Source: an uncultured Pelagibacteraceae bacterium (GTDB taxonomy: Bacteria > Pseudomonadota > Alphaproteobacteria > Pelagibacterales > Pelagibacteraceae). Taken from it: DNA of 64,000 nucleotides. The number at the start of each line of letters is the position of its first letter. Positions within the stretch are counted from its first letter, which is position 1. Shown here piece by piece: positions 1 to 8,473 of this stretch. Both the position numbers and the translations under genes were made by a program. Location of the stretch: the NCBI GenBank assembly GCA_902622545.1, contig CACNQD010000003.1, positions 186,001-250,000 on the forward strand, written 5' to 3'. Below the pieces are notes generated by a model that searched no databases, was not told the origin of the DNA, and saw only the letters and a list, made by a program, of their open reading frames with translations.

Positions 1-2
1 TA

Positions 3-245
3 AAACCAAAAGTAGATAAAACAAAAGAAAATAAAAAATATTTACCAGCAATCAAGAGAGAGAAAAGCAAAAATTTTTCTAAACTGTTTTTGGTTTTCTT
101 AATAACAATAATAGCTATTGTTATCTTAATAGACACTTTTAAGGTTCCCTTGGGCTATATAATTCCAAATATCAACTTTTATTTAGACAATTTATATCAA
201 AGTTTGATAGATATAAAATTATTTACAATAAATTTAATTAATTAA
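3..245 (+). CDS. C-terminal fragment of an unidentified membrane protein
   Basis: An open frame enters from the left edge and stops just before nhaA. The visible 80 residues begin with a Lys-rich hydrophilic stretch, followed by one strongly hydrophobic segment (about residues 29-43, LFLVFLITIIAIVILI region) and a short mixed tail. That suggests a single-pass protein with a cytoplasmic N-terminus. Alphaproteobacterial zinc-ribbon proteins of the DUF3426 kind have this arrangement, but the zinc ribbon would lie outside the window, so the family is only a guess. The 2-base gap to nhaA implies co-transcription. Confidence 0.6.
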   Translation, partial: KPKVDKTKENKKYLPAIKREKSKNFSKLFLVFLITIIAIVILIDTFKVPLGYIIPNINFYLDNLYQSLIDIKLFTINLIN

Positions 246-247
246 AA

Positions 248-1420
248 ATGTTAAAATACTTATCAAGTCCATTTAAGTGGTTTTTTAAATTAGAAGCTGC
301 AAGTGGTTTAGTTTTATTAATAAGTGCAATATTAGCTTTAATAGTAAGTAACTCAGATTTATCCAAAATTTATTTTGAAACCTTAGATAAATATTTATTT
401 ATTGGAATAAATAATTTTGGAATAAAATTATCTGTTCTGCATTGGATTAATGATGCCTTAATGGCGGTATTCTTTTTTTTTGTTACGCTAGAAATTAAAA
501 GAGAATTTATTGAAGGAGAATTATCTAATTTTAAACAAGCAATGCTTCCAATAATGGGTGCAATTGGAGGCATGGTTGTACCAGCGCTAGTCTATATTTT
601 TATAAATTATGGTGATACGGAAACATTAAGAGGATGGGCAATACCATCAGCTACAGATATTGCTTTTTCTTTAGGAGTTTTGTCATTATTAGGATCAAGA
701 GTTCCAATATCACTAAAAGTTTTTTTAACAGCTTTAGCAATAATTGATGATTTAGGAGCAATCATTATAATTGCTTTTTTCTATACAGGTGATTTAAAAA
801 TACATTATTTAGGATTAATTGTTGTAGCTTTCATATTATTATTAATTTTAAATAAATTTAACGTTAAAAACTTTATACTTTATCTTTTAATTGGTGTTGT
901 AATGTGGGATTTTACTCATCAATCAGGTATACATGCCACAATAGCTGGTGTTTTATTAGCAACAACTATTCCTCATAGAAAAAAACCAAAGGAATTCTCA
1001 TTATTAATTAAGATTGAACATGCAATAAGTCCCTATGTTGCATTTGGTATAATGCCGTTGTTTGCTTTTGCCAATGCAGGTGTTTCTTTGGAAGGATTGT
1101 CTTTATCATCTTTCATGTCAAAAGTTCCATTGGGTATATTATTAGGATTATTTTTAGGAAAACAATTTGGTGTTTTTATTTTTTCATACCTGTCAATTAA
1201 ATTTAAATTAGCGCAAATGCCATCGAAAGCTAATTGGATTAATTTTTATGGTGTAGGAGTTTTAACTGGTATCGGATTTACTATGAGTTTATTCGTAGGT
1301 AATTTAGCATTTATAGATAACATGAGTTATATGGATGGTGTTAAGATTGGAGTTTTAGGTGGGTCATTATTATCAACATTATTTGGATATTTTCTTATAT
1401 TATTATCTCCAAAGAAATGA
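248..1420 (+). CDS. nhaA: Na+/H+ antiporter NhaA
   Basis: Inner-membrane antiporter that expels Na+ in exchange for protons, used for pH and sodium homeostasis in a marine cell. The 390-residue length is normal for the family. Hydrophobic helices run along the whole protein. The unwound-helix motif ATDIAFSLG is at residues 135-143, and the ion-binding aspartate pair sits in AIIDDLGA (D167, D168). The HxSGIHATIAG-type motif is visible near residue 225. Its stop codon overlaps the start of the peroxidase gene (ATGA), so the two are translationally coupled. Family assignment is secure; physiological direction follows from the family. Confidence 0.96.
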   Translation: MLKYLSSPFKWFFKLEAASGLVLLISAILALIVSNSDLSKIYFETLDKYLFIGINNFGIKLSVLHWINDALMAVFFFFVTLEIKREFIEGELSNFKQAMLPIMGAIGGMVVPALVYIFINYGDTETLRGWAIPSATDIAFSLGVLSLLGSRVPISLKVFLTALAIIDDLGAIIIIAFFYTGDLKIHYLGLIVVAFILLLILNKFNVKNFILYLLIGVVMWDFTHQSGIHATIAGVLLATTIPHRKKPKEFSLLIKIEHAISPYVAFGIMPLFAFANAGVSLEGLSLSSFMSKVPLGILLGLFLGKQFGVFIFSYLSIKFKLAQMPSKANWINFYGVGVLTGIGFTMSLFVGNLAFIDNMSYMDGVKIGVLGGSLLSTLFGYFLILLSPKK

Positions 1421-1983
1421 AATTTTCAAATTTTACTAAATTATTAGCAATTGTATTTTTAATGATCTCTTTTTTTTCTACAAAAACCTTAGCAAATTAT
1501 GAAAAGGTTTTTTTTGATTTTTCTGTTGAGCTTGTAAATGGAAAATCAATTAATTTAAAAGAATTTAAAAATAAAAAAGCAATATTATTGGTAAACACTG
1601 CAAGTTATTGTGGTTTTACAAAACAATATAATGATATGCAAAATATTTGGGAGAAATATCAGAATAAAGGTCTATTAGTTTTAGCTGTCCCATCGAATTC
1701 ATTTAATCAAGAAAAAAAAACAGAAAAAGAGGTAAAAGAATTTTGTGAGGTGAATTTTAACATCACTTTTCCAATTACCTCTATTTATGATGTTAAAGGT
1801 GATGGTGCACACGATATATTTAAATGGGCAAAAGAAAATCATGGAAAATCTGCAATACCTAAGTGGAATTTTCATAAAATTTTAATTAATAGTGAAGGAA
1901 AAATTGAAGATACATTTTCATCTTTTACAAACCCTACTTCAAATAAAATTATTTCTAAAATAGAAACTTTGCTAAATATTTAG
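1417..1983 (+). CDS. Glutathione peroxidase-family thiol peroxidase, exported
   Basis: Thioredoxin-fold peroxidase that reduces hydroperoxides through a reactive cysteine. The peroxidatic Cys is C65 in NTASYCGF (60-67). The Trp-Asn of the catalytic set is W150-N151 in KWNFHKIL. The N-terminal 26 residues form a signal peptide ending near LANYEK, so it probably acts in the periplasm. The second family motif, normally FPCNxFGxQEP, reads VPSNSFNQEK here, so the usual resolving-Cys context is absent. The gene overlaps nhaA by 4 bases, and its 3' end overlaps the convergent hydrolase by 12 bases. Electron donor is unknown. Confidence 0.88.
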   Translation: MKFSNFTKLLAIVFLMISFFSTKTLANYEKVFFDFSVELVNGKSINLKEFKNKKAILLVNTASYCGFTKQYNDMQNIWEKYQNKGLLVLAVPSNSFNQEKKTEKEVKEFCEVNFNITFPITSIYDVKGDGAHDIFKWAKENHGKSAIPKWNFHKILINSEGKIEDTFSSFTNPTSNKIISKIETLLNI

Positions 1984-2745
1984 AGTTAAACCATCATAAG
2001 CTGGTATAACATTTTTAGGTAACTTTTTTTTAATCTGATTGTAGTCAATTGAGCTTGCTAAATTTGTTAAAATTGTTTTTTTTGGCTTTATGTTTTTAAT
2101 TAGTAATAGAATGTCTGTTAAACAATAATGTGATGGATGATAATTATATTGAAGACAATCAATTACTAAATATTTTAAATTATTAAGTGATTTTAAATCC
2201 TTTTTATGTATTTTACTTACATCACTAGCGTAAGCTAACTTATTGTTAATTACATAACATATACTGTCAATATTTCCATGTTCGACCTTTATAGATTTGA
2301 GACTAATAATTTTTCCATTATCTTTATATGAATGTTTTTTTTTTAAAGAATTATTCTGTAATATAGGTGGATATTCTCTATTTTTTTTAAAACAATATCC
2401 AAATGAATTGAGTAAATACTTTTTTGTTAAATTATTGGTATATATATCTATCTTTTTTCTATTCTTTAAATAAAAAAAACGTAGTTCATTTATACCATGA
2501 GTTTGATCAGCGTGATGATGAGTATAAAAAACTTTATCAATATTATTAATTTTATTCTTGATTAATTGCTGTTTTAAATCAGGTGATGTATCAATCAAAA
2601 CATTCTTATTTTTTGATTTTATTAATGCACAACATCTGGTTCTATAATTTTTTTTATTTTTTGGATCACAATTACCAAAAAAACCATCAATTCTAGGAAC
2701 TCCTAATGAACTACCACACCCCAAAATTATAAATTTTATGGACAT
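1972..2745 (-). CDS. Metallo-beta-lactamase-fold hydrolase (PhnP/phosphodiesterase-like)
   Basis: MBL-fold protein of 257 residues with a glycine-rich start (LGCGSSLGVPR, 8-18) and the metal motif THHHADQTHG (75-84). Related proteins include PhnP-type cyclic phosphodiesterases; the substrate here cannot be read from sequence. In alphaproteobacterial relatives this gene commonly follows tatD, as here (1-base overlap). The C-terminal motif usually reads LTHM...DY...LP..V.PAYDG; here it reads LTNLASSIDYNQIKKKLP, so one conserved histidine is Asn. The fourth position of the HxHxDH motif is Gln. Metal occupancy may therefore be altered. Confidence 0.82.
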   Translation of the reverse strand: MSIKFIILGCGSSLGVPRIDGFFGNCDPKNKKNYRTRCCALIKSKNKNVLIDTSPDLKQQLIKNKINNIDKVFYTHHHADQTHGINELRFFYLKNRKKIDIYTNNLTKKYLLNSFGYCFKKNREYPPILQNNSLKKKHSYKDNGKIISLKSIKVEHGNIDSICYVINNKLAYASDVSKIHKKDLKSLNNLKYLVIDCLQYNYHPSHYCLTDILLLIKNIKPKKTILTNLASSIDYNQIKKKLPKNVIPAYDGLTLNI

Positions 2746-3509
2746 TAATTTACTTCAAATAATTTTTTGAAATTTTGTGAAGTTTTCAATTCCATTTCTT
2801 GTGGAGAAATATTCTTTATTTTTGCCATATGTTCCAAAGTATACTTTAAATAACTAGGTTCATTAGTTTTTCCCCTTTTGGGTACCGGAGCAAGAAATGG
2901 GCTATCTGTTTCAATTAATATTTTATCTGAAGGGATAAAATTAAAGGTATTATTTAGATCTGCGCTCTTTTTAAAAGTTATAATACCACTTGCAGAAAAA
3001 TATGAATTTAAATCAAGCATTTTTTTTGCAAGTTCTAAACTTCCAGTATAACAGTGCATCAAAATTTTTATATTTTGATTTTTATATTTGTTTAATAATT
3101 CAAATGTTTCATCTTCTGCATTTCTAGAGTGGATTATAATTGGTTTATTTAATTCAATGGATGCAAGAATATGTTCTTCAAAACTATTGATTTGAGAAAC
3201 TTTGTCACTATTGTTGTAGTAAAAATCTAAACCTGTTTCCCCTACCCCAATAATTTTATTATTCTTAGAAACATTTTTAATTATTTGGTCCTTACTTATA
3301 CTGTTAGTATTAGCTTCATGAGGATGTATACCAAATGTACCATATATTATTTGATCTTTTTTTACCAAATTTTCTACTTCAGAAAAGTTTTTGTTAGTTG
3401 TGCAAATAGTTAAAATTTTTTCTATACCAACATTTTTAGCCCTTTGCATAACCTCTTCAAAATTATTAATCAGTGGTTCACGGTCTAAATGGCAATGTGA
3501 GTCAATCAT
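2745..3509 (-). CDS. tatD: TatD-family metal-dependent deoxyribonuclease
   Basis: TIM-barrel hydrolase of the TatD/YcfH family, linked in other bacteria to 3'-5' exonuclease activity and DNA repair. Visible metal-site residues are the HCH pair in IDSHCHLD (2-9), the Glu in GETGLDFYY, the His in IIIHSRNAEDE, the His in LMHCYTG, and the Asp in IETDSPFLAP. Length (254) is typical. It is sandwiched in the order metG-tatD-MBL hydrolase and overlaps metG by 8 bases. This is a common bacterial order (metG, tatD, often after holB). The biochemical role in this organism is inferred from the family. Confidence 0.93.
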   Translation of the reverse strand: MIDSHCHLDREPLINNFEEVMQRAKNVGIEKILTICTTNKNFSEVENLVKKDQIIYGTFGIHPHEANTNSISKDQIIKNVSKNNKIIGVGETGLDFYYNNSDKVSQINSFEEHILASIELNKPIIIHSRNAEDETFELLNKYKNQNIKILMHCYTGSLELAKKMLDLNSYFSASGIITFKKSADLNNTFNFIPSDKILIETDSPFLAPVPKRGKTNEPSYLKYTLEHMAKIKNISPQEMELKTSQNFKKLFEVN

Positions 3510-5037
3510 TTATTATCTTTTTAATAAGTATATTAATTTTATTTATTTTCATACCTTGTTTTAAAAACTCATTATTTATCAATGAATTAAAGTTTATATC
3601 TTTTTCTTTAATATTAAAAATATTTAAGGCTTTTAAAGAAGTTTCAGGTATTATTGGATACATTAAAATAGAAATTTTTCTAATTAATTCTAAACTAACA
3701 TATATAATAGTATTTAATCTATCAGGATCATTTTTTTTATTCCAAGGTTCTTGGTCATTAAAATATTTATTAGCTGCAAACAAAGTCTCCATTAAAAAAT
3801 TAATATAATAATTTATATCTTGTTCATTTATCGCATTTTCAATTTTACTATGATTTTCTTTAAATTTATTTAATATATTTAAATCTTCATTATTAAATTT
3901 TATATTTTTTGGGATTTCTAAATTTAAATTTTTTTCGTTAAAAGATATTACTCTCTGACATAAATTACCGTAATTATTAGCAAGATCGCTATTGATACAA
4001 TTTTCTAATTTTTCTTTTGATATATTGCCATCGTTACCAAAAGAAACTTCTTTTAATAAATAAAATCTTAAAGGATCAAGGCCGTATTTATCAATAATTT
4101 CTAAGGGGTCTAATATATTTCCTTTCGATTTAGACATTTTTTCGTCGTTCGATAAGATCCAACCGTGACCGTATATAGTTTTAGGTAACGGTAAATTTGC
4201 CGCTAACAAAAAAGCTGGCCAGTAAACAGCGTGAAACCTCAATATGTCTTTGCCAATTATGTGGACAGATGCAGGCCAGAAATTCTTATATTTATCAGTA
4301 TCAATTTTAGGATAATCAAGTGCGCTCAAATAATTTGTTAACGCATCTAACCATACGTAAATAATATGGTCTTTTTGGGAGGGAACATTTATCCCCCAGG
4401 TTATAGATTTTCTACTTACAGATAAATCTTTAAGGCCTCCTTTAACAAAACTGATAACTTCATTTCTTCTACTCTCCGGTCTTATAAATTCAGGATTTTT
4501 ATCATAATATTCTAGTAATTTTTTTTCCCATTTAGATAATTTAAAGAAAAAAGACTCCTCTTCAACCCATTCAACTTTTGAACCAGATAATTTGTTTACT
4601 TTAACATTATCTTTGTCTTCAATTTCATTTTCGGAATAAAAGGCTTCATCAGATACAGAATACCAACCTGAATACTTAGATAAATATATCTCATTTTTTT
4701 TTTCTAAAATATTCCATAAATTTTCAACAGCCATTTTATGACGTTTTTCAGTTGTTCTAATAAAATCATCATTTGAAAGATTTAAAACAGCAGACAAATC
4801 TTTAAAATTTGAGCTTATTTCATTACAAAAATCTAAGGGATCTTTTTTTGCCTCTAATGCTGCTCTTTGGATTTTTTGACCATGCTCATCTGTGCCAGTT
4901 AAAAAATAAACATTATGTTCATTAATTCTTTTAAATCTTGCAAAAAAATCAGCGACTATACTTGAGTATGCATGTCCCATGTGAGGTTTTGCAGATGGAT
5001 AATAAATTGGTGTAGTAATATAATAATTATTTTTCAT
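3502..5037 (-). CDS. metG: Methionyl-tRNA synthetase
   Basis: Charges tRNA-Met with methionine in the cytoplasm. The class I signature HIGH appears as PHMGHAY (18-24), and the KMSKS loop as [10 protein letters not shown] around residue 300. The connective insert has GWYSVSDEAFYSE with no zinc-knuckle cysteines, which is the zinc-free MetRS subtype seen in many alphaproteobacteria. At 511 residues it lacks the C-terminal tRNA-binding EMAP-like domain found in the longer forms. The start overlaps the end of holB by 11 bases, and the order tmk-holB-metG-tatD indicates one operon of housekeeping genes. Confidence 0.97.
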   Translation of the reverse strand: MKNNYYITTPIYYPSAKPHMGHAYSSIVADFFARFKRINEHNVYFLTGTDEHGQKIQRAALEAKKDPLDFCNEISSNFKDLSAVLNLSNDDFIRTTEKRHKMAVENLWNILEKKNEIYLSKYSGWYSVSDEAFYSENEIEDKDNVKVNKLSGSKVEWVEEESFFFKLSKWEKKLLEYYDKNPEFIRPESRRNEVISFVKGGLKDLSVSRKSITWGINVPSQKDHIIYVWLDALTNYLSALDYPKIDTDKYKNFWPASVHIIGKDILRFHAVYWPAFLLAANLPLPKTIYGHGWILSNDEKMSKSKGNILDPLEIIDKYGLDPLRFYLLKEVSFGNDGNISKEKLENCINSDLANNYGNLCQRVISFNEKNLNLEIPKNIKFNNEDLNILNKFKENHSKIENAINEQDINYYINFLMETLFAANKYFNDQEPWNKKNDPDRLNTIIYVSLELIRKISILMYPIIPETSLKALNIFNIKEKDINFNSLINNEFLKQGMKINKINILIKKIIND

Positions 5038-5962
5038 TATAAATTAAATTCTTAAATTCTAAAACATACGACTCAAAATCTAGATTAAATTTAGTAACAT
5101 CATCAAATCTTTGTGTAAAATACTTCAATAAATAAAAATATTTATTATTATTTTGTTCATTTCTAATTTTTTTATGCAGAAATAATTGAACTAATAAAAA
5201 AAAATTTTTAAAGACAAATTCATTTTTTTTATAATCTTTTTTTTTAAGTATATCGGATAAAAGATTATCTAGATTAATATCGTTTATCTGTAAATTATTT
5301 TTGTTACAATATTCTAACAAACTTTTAAAAAAAAGAGGGCTGATATATTTATTTTTAAAATCAGAACTTAAATCATTAAATTGATTATTTAGTATTTCAT
5401 TAATTTTTTTTTCACGATCCTCATTATTCAGAAAAAATTTAAATTGTATACATCTGGATTTAATTGTAGTTAACAGTTTTTTTTTAATGTCATGGACCAA
5501 TATAAAAAAAACGTTATTTAAATTTTCCTCTAACGATTTAAGTAAAGAATTTGAAGAAGACAAATTCAAATATTCACTTCCATCTATCAACACAATCTTT
5601 GGCTTATTGCAGAATGATGTTATATTTAGAAAATTTTTCATATTTTTGATTTGTTCAATATCAATATTCTTTTTTTTATCTTTTAATGAAATTAGAAATA
5701 GATTTGGGTGAATATTTTTTAGTAAAAGATTATAAGTTTTGTTATTAGAATTAATTTTGTTAGTAGTTATACAATATTCATTATCCTCATCTTTTGACAA
5801 TATAAAATTAATTAAATGGTAAGCCACGTTTAATTTGCCAATACCTTTTTCTCCAGTAAATAATATTGTTTGTGGTAATTTTCTATTAATATATAAATTA
5901 GAAATAAAATTTATTTCTTTTTTAAATGTAGATAGTTCTTTGCTAAAAATTTCTTCACCCAT
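5027..5962 (-). CDS. holB: DNA polymerase III delta-prime subunit
   Basis: Clamp-loader subunit that helps place the beta sliding clamp on DNA. The N-terminal AAA+ domain shows a P-loop-like GEKGIGKLNVAYHL (38-51) and a Walker-B-like region with KIVLIDGSEYL. The sensor-like SRCIQFKF motif lies near residue 168. Family members often have degenerate ATP sites, so loss of canonical residues is not surprising. Length 311 is normal. Position between tmk and metG is the standard alphaproteobacterial order and supports the call. The C-terminal half is highly diverged and Asn/Lys-rich. Confidence 0.88.
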   Translation of the reverse strand: MGEEIFSKELSTFKKEINFISNLYINRKLPQTILFTGEKGIGKLNVAYHLINFILSKDEDNEYCITTNKINSNNKTYNLLLKNIHPNLFLISLKDKKKNIDIEQIKNMKNFLNITSFCNKPKIVLIDGSEYLNLSSSNSLLKSLEENLNNVFFILVHDIKKKLLTTIKSRCIQFKFFLNNEDREKKINEILNNQFNDLSSDFKNKYISPLFFKSLLEYCNKNNLQINDINLDNLLSDILKKKDYKKNEFVFKNFFLLVQLFLHKKIRNEQNNNKYFYLLKYFTQRFDDVTKFNLDFESYVLEFKNLIYNEK

Positions 5963-6572
5963 TAATATTTAATATTTTATTTATTCTATTTTTAATTAAT
6001 TCTATATTGTATTTCTTATTTTTAGACGAATCTATTAATAACTTATTCTTATTTTTTTTTAAAATATTCAAAAATCCATTTTGTACTTTATTATAAAAAT
6101 TTTTGCTAAAACTGTCATATTTATTCTTTTTTCCTGAAATATTCTTTTTTATTCTTTTAATTGGCACATAATGAAAAAAAGTAAAATTCGGTTTTAGATT
6201 ACCTAGTATGAAATTGTTTAATTCCTTTATAACTCTTTTATTTATTTTAAAACCATAATGCTGGTACGCTATGGTTGAGTCTATAAATCTATCAATAAGT
6301 ATAACTTTTCTATTTAAATATGGTTTAATCAAATTTTCATAATTTTCATTTCTAGCAGCTAAATAAAGTAATAAATCTGTTTTTTTTTTAAAAGTTGATT
6401 TTTTATTTAATATAATGTTTCTTATAACTTCTGAATTTTTAGTGCCACCTGGTTCTCTTATTTTTATAAATTTTATTTTTTTTTTAGATAAGTACTTTGC
6501 TACTTCATTGAGATGAAATGTTTTTCCAGACCCATCTATACCTTCGAAAACTATTATTTTCTTATACATCAC
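5955..6572 (-). CDS. tmk: Thymidylate kinase
   Basis: Phosphorylates dTMP to dTDP in dTTP synthesis. The P-loop is FEGIDGSGKTFH (9-20). The DR-motif is DRFIDSTIAYQHYG near residue 93, and the REPGGT motif that binds substrate is at about residues 39-44. Length 205 is typical. The C-terminal part is Lys/Asn-rich and weakly conserved. It overlaps holB by 8 bases and the carboxypeptidase gene by 11 bases, so it lies in the same minus-strand transcription unit. Confidence 0.95.
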   Translation of the reverse strand: MMYKKIIVFEGIDGSGKTFHLNEVAKYLSKKKIKFIKIREPGGTKNSEVIRNIILNKKSTFKKKTDLLLYLAARNENYENLIKPYLNRKVILIDRFIDSTIAYQHYGFKINKRVIKELNNFILGNLKPNFTFFHYVPIKRIKKNISGKKNKYDSFSKNFYNKVQNGFLNILKKNKNKLLIDSSKNKKYNIELIKNRINKILNING

Positions 6573-7722
6573 CCCAAATAAGATAATTTATAGATTTTAT
6601 AATTCTAGAAATAACATTGAGTTTTTTTATATCTTCAAATGCATAAACTTTAAATTCATTGATAATTTCATCTTTATATAAAATTTTTAAAATTCCTAAC
6701 TCTTGATCCTTTTCTATTGGCGCAAGTATGGGTCCATTGTATTCAATATATGCCTCTAGATGTTTTTTTCTAGCTTTTGGAATTGTTTTATATATATCGT
6801 TTTTTACGTAAACTTGAACTTTATCTTTTTTACCTAACCATACATCTAAATTGGAAACTTCTTCATCAGTTTTAGCTATTTGAATTGTATCAAAGTTAGT
6901 TAAACCCCATGTTAAAAGTTTTTTTGATTGCCTAGATCTTGAATTTTTAGTTTCAAATCCACTACCTACTGCTATTAATCTTCTCTCTCCTTTTTTAATT
7001 GAACTAGCTAATGAATATTTTTCTACAGCAAGGTAGCCGGTTTTAATACCATCAGCACCATAATTTTTATACAATAAAGGATTTCTATTTCCTTGCGTAA
7101 TTGGATCTCCCCCAGTTCGATCCCATGTAAAAGTTTTTTCCTTAAAATAAGAGTAATAAACAGGATAGTTTTTAATTAAATAATTTGACATTAATAGAAT
7201 ATCTTCAACAGTAGAATAATTATCTGGATCATTTATTCCAGAGGAGTTTGTAAAATTAGTATTTATCATTCCAATTTCTGCAGCTTTAGAATTCATCATT
7301 ATCGCAAATTCTTCCTCCGTACCAGCAACGCCTTCCGCTAAAGCAACACAGGCATCATTACCAGATGCAATTATTATTCCTTTTAATAAATCTTCTATTG
7401 ATACTTCATCTCCAACCATAATAAACATCGATGAATATCCTGATTGTGAAAGTCTCCATGCATTTTCTGAAACCATTACTTTGTCATCAAGATTTAGATC
7501 CCCACTTTTTAACAAATCAAATACAACTATTGACGTCATTATTTTTGTCATTGACGCAGGATAAATGGATCTTTGAATATCTTTTTCATAAAGAATTTCT
7601 CCAGACAAATAATCTTGTAAAATTACAGTTCTAGCGTTTATATCAAAAGCGGGAATAGAGGCAGTCGTTAAACAAAAGTAAGAAAAAAAACAATAAAATA
7701 AAAATTTTTTAAATTTATCCAT
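6562..7722 (-). CDS. dacC: D-alanyl-D-alanine carboxypeptidase (penicillin-binding protein 5/6 type)
   Basis: Serine peptidase that trims the terminal D-Ala from peptidoglycan pentapeptides in the periplasm. The three active-site motifs are present: SxxK in YPASMTKIM (S57 from the chosen start), SGN in IIASGNDACVAL, and KTG in DGIKTGYLA. A signal peptide covers the first ~25 residues, and the C-terminal beta-rich domain with a final hydrophobic/amphipathic segment (IIKSINYLIWG) fits membrane anchoring. I prefer the ATG at 7722 over an upstream TTG at 7746, because the signal peptide then begins MDKFKKFLFY. The gene overlaps the RlpA-like gene by a few bases. Confidence 0.94.
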   Translation of the reverse strand: MDKFKKFLFYCFFSYFCLTTASIPAFDINARTVILQDYLSGEILYEKDIQRSIYPASMTKIMTSIVVFDLLKSGDLNLDDKVMVSENAWRLSQSGYSSMFIMVGDEVSIEDLLKGIIIASGNDACVALAEGVAGTEEEFAIMMNSKAAEIGMINTNFTNSSGINDPDNYSTVEDILLMSNYLIKNYPVYYSYFKEKTFTWDRTGGDPITQGNRNPLLYKNYGADGIKTGYLAVEKYSLASSIKKGERRLIAVGSGFETKNSRSRQSKKLLTWGLTNFDTIQIAKTDEEVSNLDVWLGKKDKVQVYVKNDIYKTIPKARKKHLEAYIEYNGPILAPIEKDQELGILKILYKDEIINEFKVYAFEDIKKLNVISRIIKSINYLIWGDV

Positions 7723-8473
7723 TTTTAATAATTTCAATATTTTCAAAGCCTAAAGTTCTTATACTATAAAATGCCTTTTGTAGAGAATTAATATTATTAT
7801 AAGGACCTAATATAATTCTATGTGTATTCTTAGAGATAGACAAAATATTCACAATTTGTATGTCTGTTTCTGTTATTATTCTTTTTTTTAGATCTTTGGC
7901 ATTTTCAAGAAAGTAAAATTCAGCTACTTTAATTACATATGAAAACTTGCTAACTTTTGTGTCTTTTACTTTTTCTTTCTTGGATGAGTTTAAATCATTA
8001 ATACTTATTGTATCGACTGGGGCTTTATTGGCTACATTTTTTTCTTCTTCGAAAGTTTTGGATTTCTTTGCTAAAAAAATTGAGTTGTTTTTAATTTCTT
8101 TTATCTCAATATAAGGTTGGTTGTAATTTATGTTTAACTCATTTGAAATTCGTTCAGACACAATTGAATTATAAAAATTCAAATTTTTTATTTTTCTTGA
8201 GACATTTCCAACTAGAGATTTATTGTTTAAAAGGTTGGTAATTTTAACTTTTGTACCTCTAGATAAATAGCTATGGTGTATATCTAAACTTCTTACATCA
8301 ATTTTTTTTTTGGTTATTTTATCTTTTATAAGTTCATCTGAGTAGATTAGTGTAAATCCTTTATTAACATAAATATTATTATCATAATTAATTTTTTTGT
8401 TAACAGTTTCTAATTTACATCCGGAAAATATAAAAAATACTAAAAATATAAAAATTTTATAATTCATTTTCAA
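7715..8473 (-). CDS. RlpA-like lipoprotein with C-terminal SPOR domain, catalytic region degenerate
   Basis: A lipoprotein signal peptide ends in the lipobox FSGC (about residues 17-20). The middle resembles the double-psi beta-barrel of RlpA (SRGTKVKITNLLNNKSLVG). The last ~75 residues look like a SPOR domain that binds denuded glycan at the septum (FSYVIKVAEF...RIILGPYNN...ENIEII). RlpA enzymes need a catalytic Asp in a VNDRGPF-like motif and an N-terminal YYG...TASGE region. Here the equivalent stretch reads GNVSRKIKNLNF and neither motif is recognisable. A structural or glycan-binding role therefore seems more likely than lytic activity. The neighbours mltB and dacC support a cell-wall role. 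Confidence 0.72.
   Translation of the reverse strand: MKMNYKIFIFLVFFIFSGCKLETVNKKINYDNNIYVNKGFTLIYSDELIKDKITKKKIDVRSLDIHHSYLSRGTKVKITNLLNNKSLVGNVSRKIKNLNFYNSIVSERISNELNINYNQPYIEIKEIKNNSIFLAKKSKTFEEEKNVANKAPVDTISINDLNSSKKEKVKDTKVSKFSYVIKVAEFYFLENAKDLKKRIITETDIQIVNILSISKNTHRIILGPYNNINSLQKAFYSIRTLGFENIEIIKNG

Noticed and set aside
3473..3808. 111-codon plus-strand ORF
   Set aside because: Antisense to metG and tatD; hydrophobicity arises from complementing Lys/Asn-rich codons.
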